A stretch of 5,526 bases of DNA from Candidatus Poseidoniaceae archaeon (GTDB lineage Archaea > Thermoplasmatota > Poseidoniia > Poseidoniales > Poseidoniaceae): assembly GCA_029250305.1 (NCBI GenBank), contig JAQXFM010000237.1, forward strand, positions 1-5,526, written 5' to 3'. Position numbers and translations under genes: made by a program. Shown here piece by piece: positions 1-5,501 of this stretch (positions are counted from its first letter, which is position 1; each line of letters opens with the position of its first letter). The notes beneath the pieces are model-generated. The model was not told where the DNA came from, did not search any database, and saw nothing but the letters and a program-made list of their open reading frames with translations.

Positions 1-534
1 GAGGGTTGGGCGGATGGAGGATTTGAGGTGGAACATCAGATCTTCTTGCGTTGTTACATTTTTCATTTGAGAAGAAGGCATGGCTTTGACAAACGACATC
101 AGGGCCGATTGGACTTCCATGCGGATGGTTTCTGCGATGTCGCCACTCTTGACGGTCAAGGTACCTTTTGCAGGGTAGGTGACCAAGCGGGGTGCGGACT
201 CCCGGGTGATCTCGACGCTGATGTTGACAAGGCAATTTATTTCCTCACCAGCATCGGATTGGCCACGAACTTGGACCATGACGAGGTGGGGGCCCGTGAA
301 ACAAAACATGAAGGCGCGATGCGGGTTTTTCTTGCCAAGCATTCGACCGAACAGGCCCATCTCTGGACTGACTTCCATGTGCTGCTGCGAGACGGAACCG
401 ACCACTTTGCCATTTTCGAGCACCACGCAGATTTCGTTTGGCTTCAGCGTCACTTCCGCTTGTTCAGGGATCGTCTTACCGAGCAGGTACTGGGCCACAA
501 CAGTTGGATTTTCTCGCCATCTAAAATTCATCAT
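1..534 (-). CDS. SPFH/Band-7-like domain protein, N-terminal part (gene runs off the left edge)
   Basis: An uninterrupted minus-strand frame of 178 codons begins at 534 and is still open at base 1, so the C-terminal part is missing. Residues about 23-125 are beta-rich and follow the layout of SPFH (prohibitin/stomatin-type) domains: a short lead (FRWRENPTVVAQYLLGKTIP), a strand with an exposed NGKVVG turn (residues 41-46), a Gly-rich loop (LFGRMLGKKNP, 61-71), then strands ending in CLVNISVEIT (101-110). A helix with an acidic start follows (SGDIAETIRMEVQSALMSFV, 130-149), as in the SPFH alpha segment. No signal peptide or membrane helix is visible. Known SPFH proteins oligomerise at membranes; the role here is unknown. 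Two adjacent ATG codons (534 and 531) compete: the GGTGA at 540-536 is 1 base from the first and 4 bases from the second, which slightly favours 531. The upstream gene ends 1 base before 534, so translational coupling is likely. The coding frame is certain; the family is an inference from pattern only. Confidence 0.5.
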   Translation of the reverse strand, partial: MMNFRWRENPTVVAQYLLGKTIPEQAEVTLKPNEICVVLENGKVVGSVSQQHMEVSPEMGLFGRMLGKKNPHRAFMFCFTGPHLVMVQVRGQSDAGEEINCLVNISVEITRESAPRLVTYPAKGTLTVKSGDIAETIRMEVQSALMSFVKAMPSSQMKNVTTQEDLMFHLKSSIRPTL

Positions 535-535
535 C

Positions 536-1063
536 TCACCTTTGTGTTAATCCGTCAATGAACATGTTGCGTTCAAGGAAATGGTTTCGCGCTCTGTTGA
601 TTTTCTGCTCCCACTGGGAGATTTTTTCCATCCCTTCCGTCTCATCAAGGCCGGCGAGTTCACTGGCGACTTCGTTGGCGTTGCGCGTTGCGTCCACAAG
701 CGATTGAAGGCTTGCACTGTCGTGGTTGACGAGTTTTCGAACCGAGGCCGATTTCAGTTTGCCAATGCCTTTGTGCTTTGAGACGTGATTGGCCGTGGTG
801 GAGAATTGGGCTTCTCGCTTGAACGCCTGGAGCGTTTCAATGGCTTGGGCACACGCCATTCTCGAGTTCCTGTGCCCCCGTCGATGGGCGTCTTGTTCGA
901 GCTTCTCTCCATGGCGGATGAGCATCTCACAACGGCGTTGAATTTCTGAACGCACGGCCTCATCAGATTTCATGAATCGACCTTTCTCATAGCCATCGTA
1001 CACGGTGACAAGGGCCCTCACTGCTTGGATTGCAGTGGCAATAGCAGACGATTCTAAACCCAT
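536..1063 (-). CDS. hypothetical all-helical protein, 175 residues
   Basis: I do not recognise this protein. It is soluble, basic and almost wholly helical: an Ala-rich first helix (MGLESSAIATAIQAVRAL), a charged region with KSDEAVRSEIQRR around 32-44, a His/Arg-rich linker (HRRGHRNSR, 60-68), a Lys-rich stretch (SKHKGIGKLKSASVRK, 95-110), and a C-terminal amphipathic region (GMEKISQWEQKINRARN, 144-160). No signal peptide, membrane helix, metal site or catalytic motif is evident. The start ATG at 1063 has only a weak GTGA directly ahead of it; a TATA-like element lies about 37 bases upstream, which would give a very short leader. The stop TGA (538-536) is 1 base from the next ATG and overlaps that gene's GGTGA, so it is almost certainly co-translated with the SPFH-like gene and may be its partner. 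The pattern of plausible codons and tight linkage make it a real gene; its function is not known. Confidence 0.8.
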   Translation of the reverse strand: MGLESSAIATAIQAVRALVTVYDGYEKGRFMKSDEAVRSEIQRRCEMLIRHGEKLEQDAHRRGHRNSRMACAQAIETLQAFKREAQFSTTANHVSKHKGIGKLKSASVRKLVNHDSASLQSLVDATRNANEVASELAGLDETEGMEKISQWEQKINRARNHFLERNMFIDGLTQR

Positions 1064-1096
1064 TCACTTGACCCCATTACGACATCCTTTGGGTTC

Positions 1097-1105
1097 TATA
1101 TTACA
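1097..1105 (-). promoter_or_regulatory. TATA-like element ahead of the helical-protein/SPFH pair
   Basis: The 65-base gap between the dUTPase stop and the next start holds TGTAATATA (minus strand, 1105-1097), an A/T run in otherwise mixed sequence. Its centre is about 37 bases from the ATG at 1063. With the usual archaeal spacing of about 25 bases, transcription would begin near 1074 and leave a leader of about 10 bases. This would give the downstream pair its own promoter, although read-through from the dUTPase gene is also possible since no T-rich terminator is seen between them. Weak evidence: a single short A/T match. Confidence 0.3.
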
Positions 1106-1128
1106 GTGTTGAAGCGTTGCGTGCTCGC

Positions 1129-1581
1129 CTAAAATTGTCCAGTGGAGCCAAAACCGCCCTCGCCTCGCGACGTGGTGCCGAGTTCCTCCACGCTGGTTTC
1201 CACAATGGTGACCTTCGGAACAGGCGCGAACAACATCTGTGCCACACGCTCTCCTTTGGCCACAACAAACGAGTCGCCTTCGCCAATCCATGTGGCCAAG
1301 ACCATGAGTTCACCCCGGTAGTCGGCGTCGATGGTTCCAAGTCCGTTTGGCATGATCATGCCTTTCTTTCCAAGCGAAGAGCGGCATCGGATTTGACCTT
1401 CCCAGCCAGAGGGAATGGCCGTGGCCAAGCCAGTTCTGATGAGCGAACTCTTGTGGCGAACGACGGTGGTTTCCTCCAGTGCATAGAGGTCCCAACCAGC
1501 AGCTTCTGCTGAGCCTTGGGTCGGCAGGCGTGCCTCAGGATGCAACTTTGCGAATTCGACAGCGAGTTCTACTTGAGTCAT
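1129..1581 (-). CDS. dut: deoxyuridine 5'-triphosphate nucleotidohydrolase (dUTPase), trimeric type
   Basis: Hydrolyses dUTP to dUMP and pyrophosphate, keeping uracil out of DNA and supplying dUMP for thymidylate synthesis; it acts in the cytoplasm. The 150-residue length matches the homotrimeric family (E. coli Dut is 151). All five conserved motifs are present in order: motif 1 AGWDLYA (28-34), motif 2 RSSLGKKG (67-74), motif 3 GTIDADYRGE (82-91), motif 4 GERVAQM (110-116) and the flexible C-terminal P-loop-like motif 5 RGEGGFGSTG (139-148). By family comparison D85 in motif 3 is the catalytic base and Y88 stacks on the deoxyribose; F144 is the arm aromatic that covers the base. The ATG at 1581 has GAGG at 1592-1589, 7 bases upstream, and gives a family-typical N-terminus. 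It is divergent from the small membrane protein gene and lies upstream of the helical-protein gene. No sign of damage; likely fully active. Confidence 0.96.
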   Translation of the reverse strand: MTQVELAVEFAKLHPEARLPTQGSAEAAGWDLYALEETTVVRHKSSLIRTGLATAIPSGWEGQIRCRSSLGKKGMIMPNGLGTIDADYRGELMVLATWIGEGDSFVVAKGERVAQMLFAPVPKVTIVETSVEELGTTSRGEGGFGSTGQF

Positions 1582-1588
1582 GTTCCTG

Positions 1589-1592
1589 CCTC
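1589..1592 (-). promoter_or_regulatory. ribosome binding site of the dUTPase gene
   Basis: GAGG on the minus strand lies 7 bases before the ATG at 1581, within normal Shine-Dalgarno spacing. It supports this start and implies a transcript with a real leader, in contrast to the divergent plus-strand gene, which has no such site. Confidence 0.55.
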
Positions 1593-1598
1593 GTGTGG

Positions 1599-1613
1599 AC
1601 GGTTCTTGACCGT
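1599..1613. repeat. short inverted repeat in the dUTPase leader
   Basis: ACGGT-TCTTG-ACCGT is a perfect 5-base inverted repeat with a 5-base spacer, lying 18 bases ahead of the dUTPase start and inside its predicted leader. It could be an operator half-site pair or a small hairpin near the ribosome binding site. A match this short can occur by chance, so this is only a candidate. Confidence 0.2.
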
Positions 1614-1644
1614 TGTGCAGGTGACCGCTTCATCGAAATTGGTG

Positions 1645-1653
1645 AGTATAACT
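1645..1653. promoter_or_regulatory. TATA-like element shared by two divergent genes
   Basis: AGTATAACT lies in the 98-base gap between the dUTPase gene and the small membrane-protein gene, and reads as TATA on both strands (GTATAAC / GTTATAC). On the plus strand its centre is about 31 bases before the ATG at 1680; with standard archaeal spacing transcription would start within about 5 bases of the ATG, a near-leaderless transcript, which fits the absence of a ribosome binding site there. On the minus strand it would start transcription near 1623 and leave a leader of about 40 bases for the dUTPase gene, which does have a GAGG site. The spacing agrees on both sides, but the match is short. Confidence 0.35.
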
Positions 1654-1679
1654 TTCAACTTCGTTGCGAAGCCCCTACC

Positions 1680-1940
1680 ATGACAGAAGATGCGTCGGTC
1701 GGCGATGGTTTTGTCGAGCGAATGCTCCAACACCCACTGTTTCGCTCCTTCATCTGGTTCGCCATTTTCCGTGCCTTCTATGGGGCAGGAATTCTTGTTG
1801 TGACGTGGTTTCTTGCCAGCGAGGCAGAAGCCCCGCTTTGGGTCTCAGTGCTCTTCCTTCTGTGTTCGATGGTGTTCTCACGCTTGCTCTTCAAGGGGAT
1901 CAAGCGGCTCACATCGAAGCAATCAGATGCTTCTGATTAG
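1680..1940 (+). CDS. small two-helix membrane protein, 86 residues
   Basis: The frame is open from 1479, but that part lies inside the dUTPase gene; the ATG at 1680 is the first plausible start in the intergenic gap and yields a compact protein. After a short acidic N-terminus (MTEDASVGDGFVERMLQHP) come two hydrophobic helices, about residues 23-47 (core IFRAFYGAGILVVTWFLA) and 52-71 (core WVSVLFLLCSMVFSRLLF), joined by a short acidic loop (SEAEA). The C-terminus is basic (KGIKRLTSK) and then polar. Positive charge after helix 2 and an acidic N-terminus suggest both ends face the cytoplasm. The layout recalls small two-helix proteins such as the DUF4229 group, but that is a resemblance, not an identification. 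No ribosome binding site precedes the ATG; a TATA-like element 31 bases upstream suggests a leaderless transcript. Its stop overlaps the stop of the convergent pseudouridine synthase gene. Function unknown. Confidence 0.72.
   Translation: MTEDASVGDGFVERMLQHPLFRSFIWFAIFRAFYGAGILVVTWFLASEAEAPLWVSVLFLLCSMVFSRLLFKGIKRLTSKQSDASD
1921..1938. terminator. inverted repeat at the convergent stop codons, possible two-way terminator or mRNA 3' hairpin
   Basis: AATCAGA-TGCT-TCTGATT is a perfect 7-base stem with a 4-base loop. It covers the last codons of the plus-strand membrane protein gene and abuts its TAG (1938-1940); on the other strand it starts inside the TAA (1939-1937) of the pseudouridine synthase gene. 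No T-run follows on either strand, so it is not a classical intrinsic terminator; it could instead stabilise or define 3' ends. Position and symmetry are seen directly, function is inferred. Confidence 0.3.
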
Positions 1941-2707
1941 ATGCTTGGGTTGAGGATTAAATCCACCAGTTCCTTTCGTTTAATGGCGGTGAATTCACCT
2001 GGCTTTAGGTTGTAGGATTCGAGAACCATGGATTCTGTCGACAATCGGTGTAATGTTTTGACTGGATTGTCAAGCGCTCCAAACATCCTTCGAATCTGTC
2101 GCTTTTTTCCTTCTCCGATGGTGAGAAGAACGCACCTGACCGATTGTTGTTCGACTTCTGCAGGTTTTGTCCAATAGGTATCCGTTGCTTCGTTCTCATC
2201 GACCACGATTCGAATGCCCTTTCGCAAGGCATCCAATTGATCTTCATCGAGGTCATGGGTGGTGTGGACTTCGTAGGTTTTGCGGACCGTATGGTCGGGG
2301 GAGGTGATTCGATGGACTATTTTTCCATCCGTCGTAACGAGCAAAAATCCAGTGGTCTGTTCATCAAGGCGGCCCACCGTTACCAAGCGTTCGAAGGTGG
2401 TTGGCTCGACATGCTCCCTGAACACCTCATAGACAGAGGTTTTCTCAAGCGAACGCTCGTGCGAATTCAGCCGTGAACAAATGCAACCAAGCGGTTTGTG
2501 AAGTAAGAAATGCACTTCCTCATCGTGGAGTTCAAGCACCTTTCCGTTGTAGGTGACCTCCTTGGTGTTGACGTTGAATTGGAAGGTCATGTTCTTGACG
2601 ACGGAGCCATTGACGGCCACCTCGCCATCCCAAATGGCCTGCTTCACTTCAGCCTTTGAAGAAAAGACGCCAGTCTTTGAGAGAAACTGATGCAACCTTA
2701 GTTTCAT
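1937..2707 (-). CDS. RsuA/RluB/RluE/RluF-family pseudouridine synthase (rRNA modification)
   Basis: Converts a specific uridine, most likely in rRNA, to pseudouridine. From the ATG at 2707 the protein has 256 residues. An S4 RNA-binding domain comes first (about 1-58, MKLRLHQFLSKTGVFSSKAE then AVNGSVV), followed by the catalytic domain opening with FLLHKPLGCICS (67-78). The family signature GRLDEQTTGFLLVTTDG lies at 112-128, with D115 as the catalytic aspartate. KTYEV (143-147) and EGKKRQIRRMFG (199-210) are the other conserved blocks. The frame stays open upstream to 3133, but that stretch lies over the hydrolase gene in another frame; ATG 2707 has GAGG at 2717-2714, 6 bases upstream, and starts exactly at the S4 domain. 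The 61-base gap to the upstream hydrolase gene holds no clear TATA box, so co-transcription is possible. The target base (16S or 23S) cannot be told from sequence alone. The family is common in bacteria and unusual in archaea, so transfer is likely if the host is archaeal. Confidence 0.92.
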   Translation of the reverse strand: MKLRLHQFLSKTGVFSSKAEVKQAIWDGEVAVNGSVVKNMTFQFNVNTKEVTYNGKVLELHDEEVHFLLHKPLGCICSRLNSHERSLEKTSVYEVFREHVEPTTFERLVTVGRLDEQTTGFLLVTTDGKIVHRITSPDHTVRKTYEVHTTHDLDEDQLDALRKGIRIVVDENEATDTYWTKPAEVEQQSVRCVLLTIGEGKKRQIRRMFGALDNPVKTLHRLSTESMVLESYNLKPGEFTAIKRKELVDLILNPSI

Positions 2708-2711
2708 TGTG

Positions 2712-2719
2712 CCCCTCAC
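2712..2719 (-). promoter_or_regulatory. ribosome binding site fixing the pseudouridine synthase start
   Basis: GTGAGGGG on the minus strand contains GAGG 6 bases before the ATG at 2707. It decides between this start and the longer open frame that reaches 3133 through the neighbouring gene. Confidence 0.55.
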
Positions 2720-2768
2720 GGGTTGCTGTGCTGTGGCCTTCTTAGCCGTTGCCGATGCAGTGTTGCGC

Positions 2769-5501
2769 CTAAGGTTGGTTGTTGAATCCAAATGCATCTG
2801 CGGGTGGCGGTCCTTGCGGGCGGTTGGCTGATTCCATGGCGTTTGCTTCAAAATCGACTGCCTCTGTCGCCTCAAGGTCGTTCCACTTTGGCTCTGATGG
2901 AGCGCTCTGGCGCTTGTTCCACACAATGACTGCACCTGCTGCAAGACCCGCAATCGCCACGATTCGGAACACGACATCAAACCATGAATCGAGGCCTGAA
3001 CTGTTTGGGAAGGCGTCAAGAGCGTTCGCAACCCCATCGTTGTCAGAATCGTATTTTCCTCGTGCATCGTTGGGGAAGAGGTCTGCATTATCGCCCAATC
3101 CGTCGCCATCGCTGTCAAGCCATTCGTAGGCACTCAGCGGGAAGGCATCTGCATTGTCACCAACGCCATCAAAATCTTGGTCGCTGCATTCACTTGGATC
3201 ATCTGGCCACACATCGCTGTTATCGCCACATCCATCACCGTCACGATCGTTCCATTCGGTCGGATCGTTCGGGAAGGCATCTGCGTTGTCACCAACGGTG
3301 TCCATGTCTGTATCGTTCCATTCATTTGCATCAGACGGGAACACATCGGTGTTGTCACCATAGGTGTCGTTGTCGCTGTCCTGCCAGTCCCTTGCATCGG
3401 CGGGGAAGACATCGCTGTTGTCACCATGGCCATCACCGTCCGAGTCGTTCCATTCCTCGATGTCTTGAGGGAATGCATCGACCACATCTGCATAGCCATC
3501 GCCATCAAGATCTGGGCAGCCAAGGGGTACGAGTGAGGTTCCGAAGGTTAGGAAACATGCATCGCTGTTGTCGCCCACGCCGTCTTCGTCTTGATCAGCC
3601 CATTCAGTTTCGTCCGCAGGGAATGCGTCCTGATTGTCGCCTACGCCATCTTCATCGGTGTCGCTGCATTCTGTTGGGTCGTTGACAAACAGGTCACGGT
3701 TGTCACCGCACCCATCGCCATCGCTGTCCACCCACTCGGTTGCATCTAAGGGAAACGCATCAAGCCCGTCGATGACACCGTCTTTGTCGGTGTCTCTGTC
3801 ACGCTCATTGGTTCCTGCGGCTGCTTCTTCTTGATTGGTGAACTCATCATCATCAATGTCAGGGTCTTCTGCATCGCTGCACCCGTCTTCGTCCAAATCA
3901 TTGACATGGACCCCAAGAACGCCGAGGGGGCACGCATCTGCCTCATCAGCGAAGCCATCGTTGTCATCATCAGTGTCCACACTGTCTGTGCACCCATCGC
4001 CATCATGGTCGTTGCTTCCATCACCGAACGGGCACGGGTCGATGGCGTCGTTGTATCCGTCGCCATCCGTGTCACGTTGAACTGCTGAGCATCCCTCTTC
4101 GTTCACCGATTCGCCTTGTGGAGTGTTGACGCAGGTGTCCTTGCCGTTGGCCACGCCATCGTTGTCGTCGTCCCGTTGCGACCAATCGCAGCCGTTCAAA
4201 TCACGGCTGCTCATGTCCTCTGTCCAATCGCATGCATCGTACGCATCGAGGATTCCATCGCCATCCATGTCACCCTCGCCAATCGCTTCAATCGCAAACC
4301 TGGCAATGAATCGGTGCATCACTCGGGTTGGGTGGGCTTTGTCAAAGAACAGGTATTCGTCGACGTTTGGAACCACGGTGTCACCGCTGCTGCAAATTGG
4401 CAGTGGCAGCAAGGAGATGCCACCTGTGCAAGCTGCGTCCTGTGTGTTCGTCAAACCAAGGGCTTGCTTGTTCTGTAAGATGTCATTGAAGATGTTCCAA
4501 GCATCAATGCTGTGGATGGTGATGCCCAATTCGGCAGAAAGGTTGGCGATGATCCCGGCTAATTTTTGGTTGTAGAGGACAACTTCCTGTTGGATGGCCG
4601 TTTGCTGGCTTTGTGAACGGCTTGAGATCTCAGGTGTGGATTCTAAAGGAGGTAAATTTGGGATGATAAATTCAGTTGCTCCACCGTTGGCAAGTTGGCG
4701 AATGTGGGCTTCCATGTTGGTCGCGATGATGTCTGCATTGGCGCTGCCGTAGAGGAAATCATTGCCACCGGCCCAGAGGGAGACAACTTCGGTGTTTGGG
4801 ATGGTGCTTTGCACATTTGTGAGGTAGTTGGTAATTTGAGTGCCTACGTTTGGAAGAAGGAGGTAGGAGTAGCCTGTGCCTGTCTGTGAACCGCCAAACG
4901 CTCGATTGTCGCCCGTTGCTGTGCCCGAGCCGATCGAAGTCTGCAATCCATATGCATCACTGACGTATTCAAGCCACACTTGCCCGTTTGAGAATCGGCC
5001 TTGCCAGTAGGGAGGGACATCCGGTACATTGAGGATGGAATTCTTTGCGTTCCCCATGTCGCTTAGTGAGTCGCCAAACGCCAAGAGATTGCCACGCTGG
5101 GGCATGACGGAGTTGTGAAACACCGCAAATGCGTGTGTATCTTGGGTCATTGTTGCATTGGATTGGTCCATCACGGTGAATGATGTTCTGTAGAAGGTAT
5201 CACCATTGTAGAAGTGCTTTGCATCAACGATGACTTCTGTGACGGTGCCTGTGGCTTGGAAAGGTGCTCTTCCTTCTAAGAGGACCGTGCCTGATTCATC
5301 ACGGAGTTCCCACTCATAGAAGAGTTGAGTTCCAAATGGGAGGTTGGAAATCGATGCGACGAGTTCAACCGTTTCGTTTGATAACCATTCTTGGCGCTGT
5401 GTTGACAACTCCATGCTTGCGGCTCGGCCTGATGAGGCATGAGCGATGGCGACGCCCTGCATGAGCATCAGAAAAACCAGCGCCATACATCGGACTCGCA
5501 C
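2769..5501 (-). CDS. cell-surface GDSL/SGNH hydrolase with thrombospondin type 3-like repeats and C-terminal membrane anchor
   Basis: Predicted secreted serine esterase/lipase of the GDSL family, held on the outer cell surface; the substrate is not evident. Of 910 residues, 1-22 are a signal peptide (basic MRVR, hydrophobic core, AHA-SS cleavage site near 22). Residues 29-135 look like a beta-sandwich domain. The hydrolase domain (about 136-405) has block I FGDSLSDMGN with nucleophile S145, GRFSNG (168-173), GGND (245-248) with the oxyanion-hole N247, NLPPL (282-286), and DKAHP (387-391) with D387 and H390 completing the triad. Acidic calcium-binding repeats fill 411-833. A membrane helix (about 843-861, RIVAIAGLAAGAVIVW) is followed by NKR and a 50-residue acidic, proline-containing tail, so the C-terminus is probably cytoplasmic. 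Sixteen mature-part cysteines fall in close pairs. The start is the GTG at 5501; ATG 5486 would lose the basic n-region, and the frame is still open to the window's right edge, so an earlier start outside is possible. Confidence 0.9.
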   Translation of the reverse strand: MRVRCMALVFLMLMQGVAIAHASSGRAASMELSTQRQEWLSNETVELVASISNLPFGTQLFYEWELRDESGTVLLEGRAPFQATGTVTEVIVDAKHFYNGDTFYRTSFTVMDQSNATMTQDTHAFAVFHNSVMPQRGNLLAFGDSLSDMGNAKNSILNVPDVPPYWQGRFSNGQVWLEYVSDAYGLQTSIGSGTATGDNRAFGGSQTGTGYSYLLLPNVGTQITNYLTNVQSTIPNTEVVSLWAGGNDFLYGSANADIIATNMEAHIRQLANGGATEFIIPNLPPLESTPEISSRSQSQQTAIQQEVVLYNQKLAGIIANLSAELGITIHSIDAWNIFNDILQNKQALGLTNTQDAACTGGISLLPLPICSSGDTVVPNVDEYLFFDKAHPTRVMHRFIARFAIEAIGEGDMDGDGILDAYDACDWTEDMSSRDLNGCDWSQRDDDNDGVANGKDTCVNTPQGESVNEEGCSAVQRDTDGDGYNDAIDPCPFGDGSNDHDGDGCTDSVDTDDDNDGFADEADACPLGVLGVHVNDLDEDGCSDAEDPDIDDDEFTNQEEAAAGTNERDRDTDKDGVIDGLDAFPLDATEWVDSDGDGCGDNRDLFVNDPTECSDTDEDGVGDNQDAFPADETEWADQDEDGVGDNSDACFLTFGTSLVPLGCPDLDGDGYADVVDAFPQDIEEWNDSDGDGHGDNSDVFPADARDWQDSDNDTYGDNTDVFPSDANEWNDTDMDTVGDNADAFPNDPTEWNDRDGDGCGDNSDVWPDDPSECSDQDFDGVGDNADAFPLSAYEWLDSDGDGLGDNADLFPNDARGKYDSDNDGVANALDAFPNSSGLDSWFDVVFRIVAIAGLAAGAVIVWNKRQSAPSEPKWNDLEATEAVDFEANAMESANRPQGPPPADAFGFNNQP
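3003..3797 (-). repeat. twelve tandem 22-residue (66-base) acidic repeats in the hydrolase stalk
   Basis: Residues 569-833 of the hydrolase. Units begin at residues 569, 591, 613, 635, 663, 685, 707, 729, 751, 773, 795 and 817. All are 22 residues except the one at 635, which has 28, and the last, which stops after 17. The pattern is x-D-x-D-x-D-G-x-G-D-N-x-D-x-F-P-x-D-x-x-E-W, with Trp often replaced by Cys at the end. The D-x-D-x-D-G loop and following D-N-x-D are the calcium ligands of thrombospondin type 3 repeats, so the tract should form a calcium-stiffened rod between the enzyme and the membrane. Confidence 0.9.
3798..4271 (-). repeat. irregular cysteine-containing thrombospondin type 3 repeats
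   Basis: Residues 411-568 of the hydrolase, directly after the catalytic domain. Calcium-loop motifs (DMDGDGILD, RDDDNDGVAN, RDTDGDGYND, DTDDDNDGFAD, DLDEDGCSD, DPDIDDDEF) recur at uneven spacing. Eight cysteines are present (424, 438, 457, 471, 490, 504, 524, 541), including DTCVNTPQGESVNEEGC, the widespread TSP3 form. They differ from the regular 22-residue units that follow, so the stalk has two zones. Confidence 0.85.

Noticed and set aside
28..561. Plus-strand frame of 177 codons
   Set aside because: It lies opposite the SPFH-like gene, whose minus-strand frame is open to the edge, has a ribosome binding site and is tightly linked to its neighbour; the plus-strand product has no recognisable domain and no upstream signals.
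1054..1077. Seven-codon frame (MGSSEWV) overlapping the start of the helical-protein gene
   Set aside because: It is very short, out of frame with the main gene and has no clear ribosome binding site; chance is the simplest explanation.
1479..1679. Longer start for the small membrane-protein gene
   Set aside because: The added 67 codons lie largely over the dUTPase gene and encode no coherent extension; ATG 1680 follows a TATA-like element at a suitable distance.
2708..3133. N-terminal extension of the pseudouridine synthase frame by 142 residues
   Set aside because: The extension overlaps the hydrolase gene in another frame, has low-complexity sequence, and lies ahead of a good ribosome binding site and an exact S4-domain start at 2707.
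2984..3685. Plus-strand His/Arg-rich frame of 233 codons
   Set aside because: It is the complement of the Asp-rich calcium-loop repeats (GAT/GAC-rich codons), which suppresses stop codons on the other strand. The composition mirrors the repeat period.
3003..3797. Regular 66-base repeats as a possible CRISPR array
   Set aside because: The repeats are in frame, translate to TSP3-like units and vary along their whole length; there are no identical repeats separated by unique spacers.
3134..4075. Minus-strand Met/Thr-rich frames within the repeat tract
   Set aside because: They are frame-shifted readings of the same GATGGCGATGG-type repeats and have no independent start signals.
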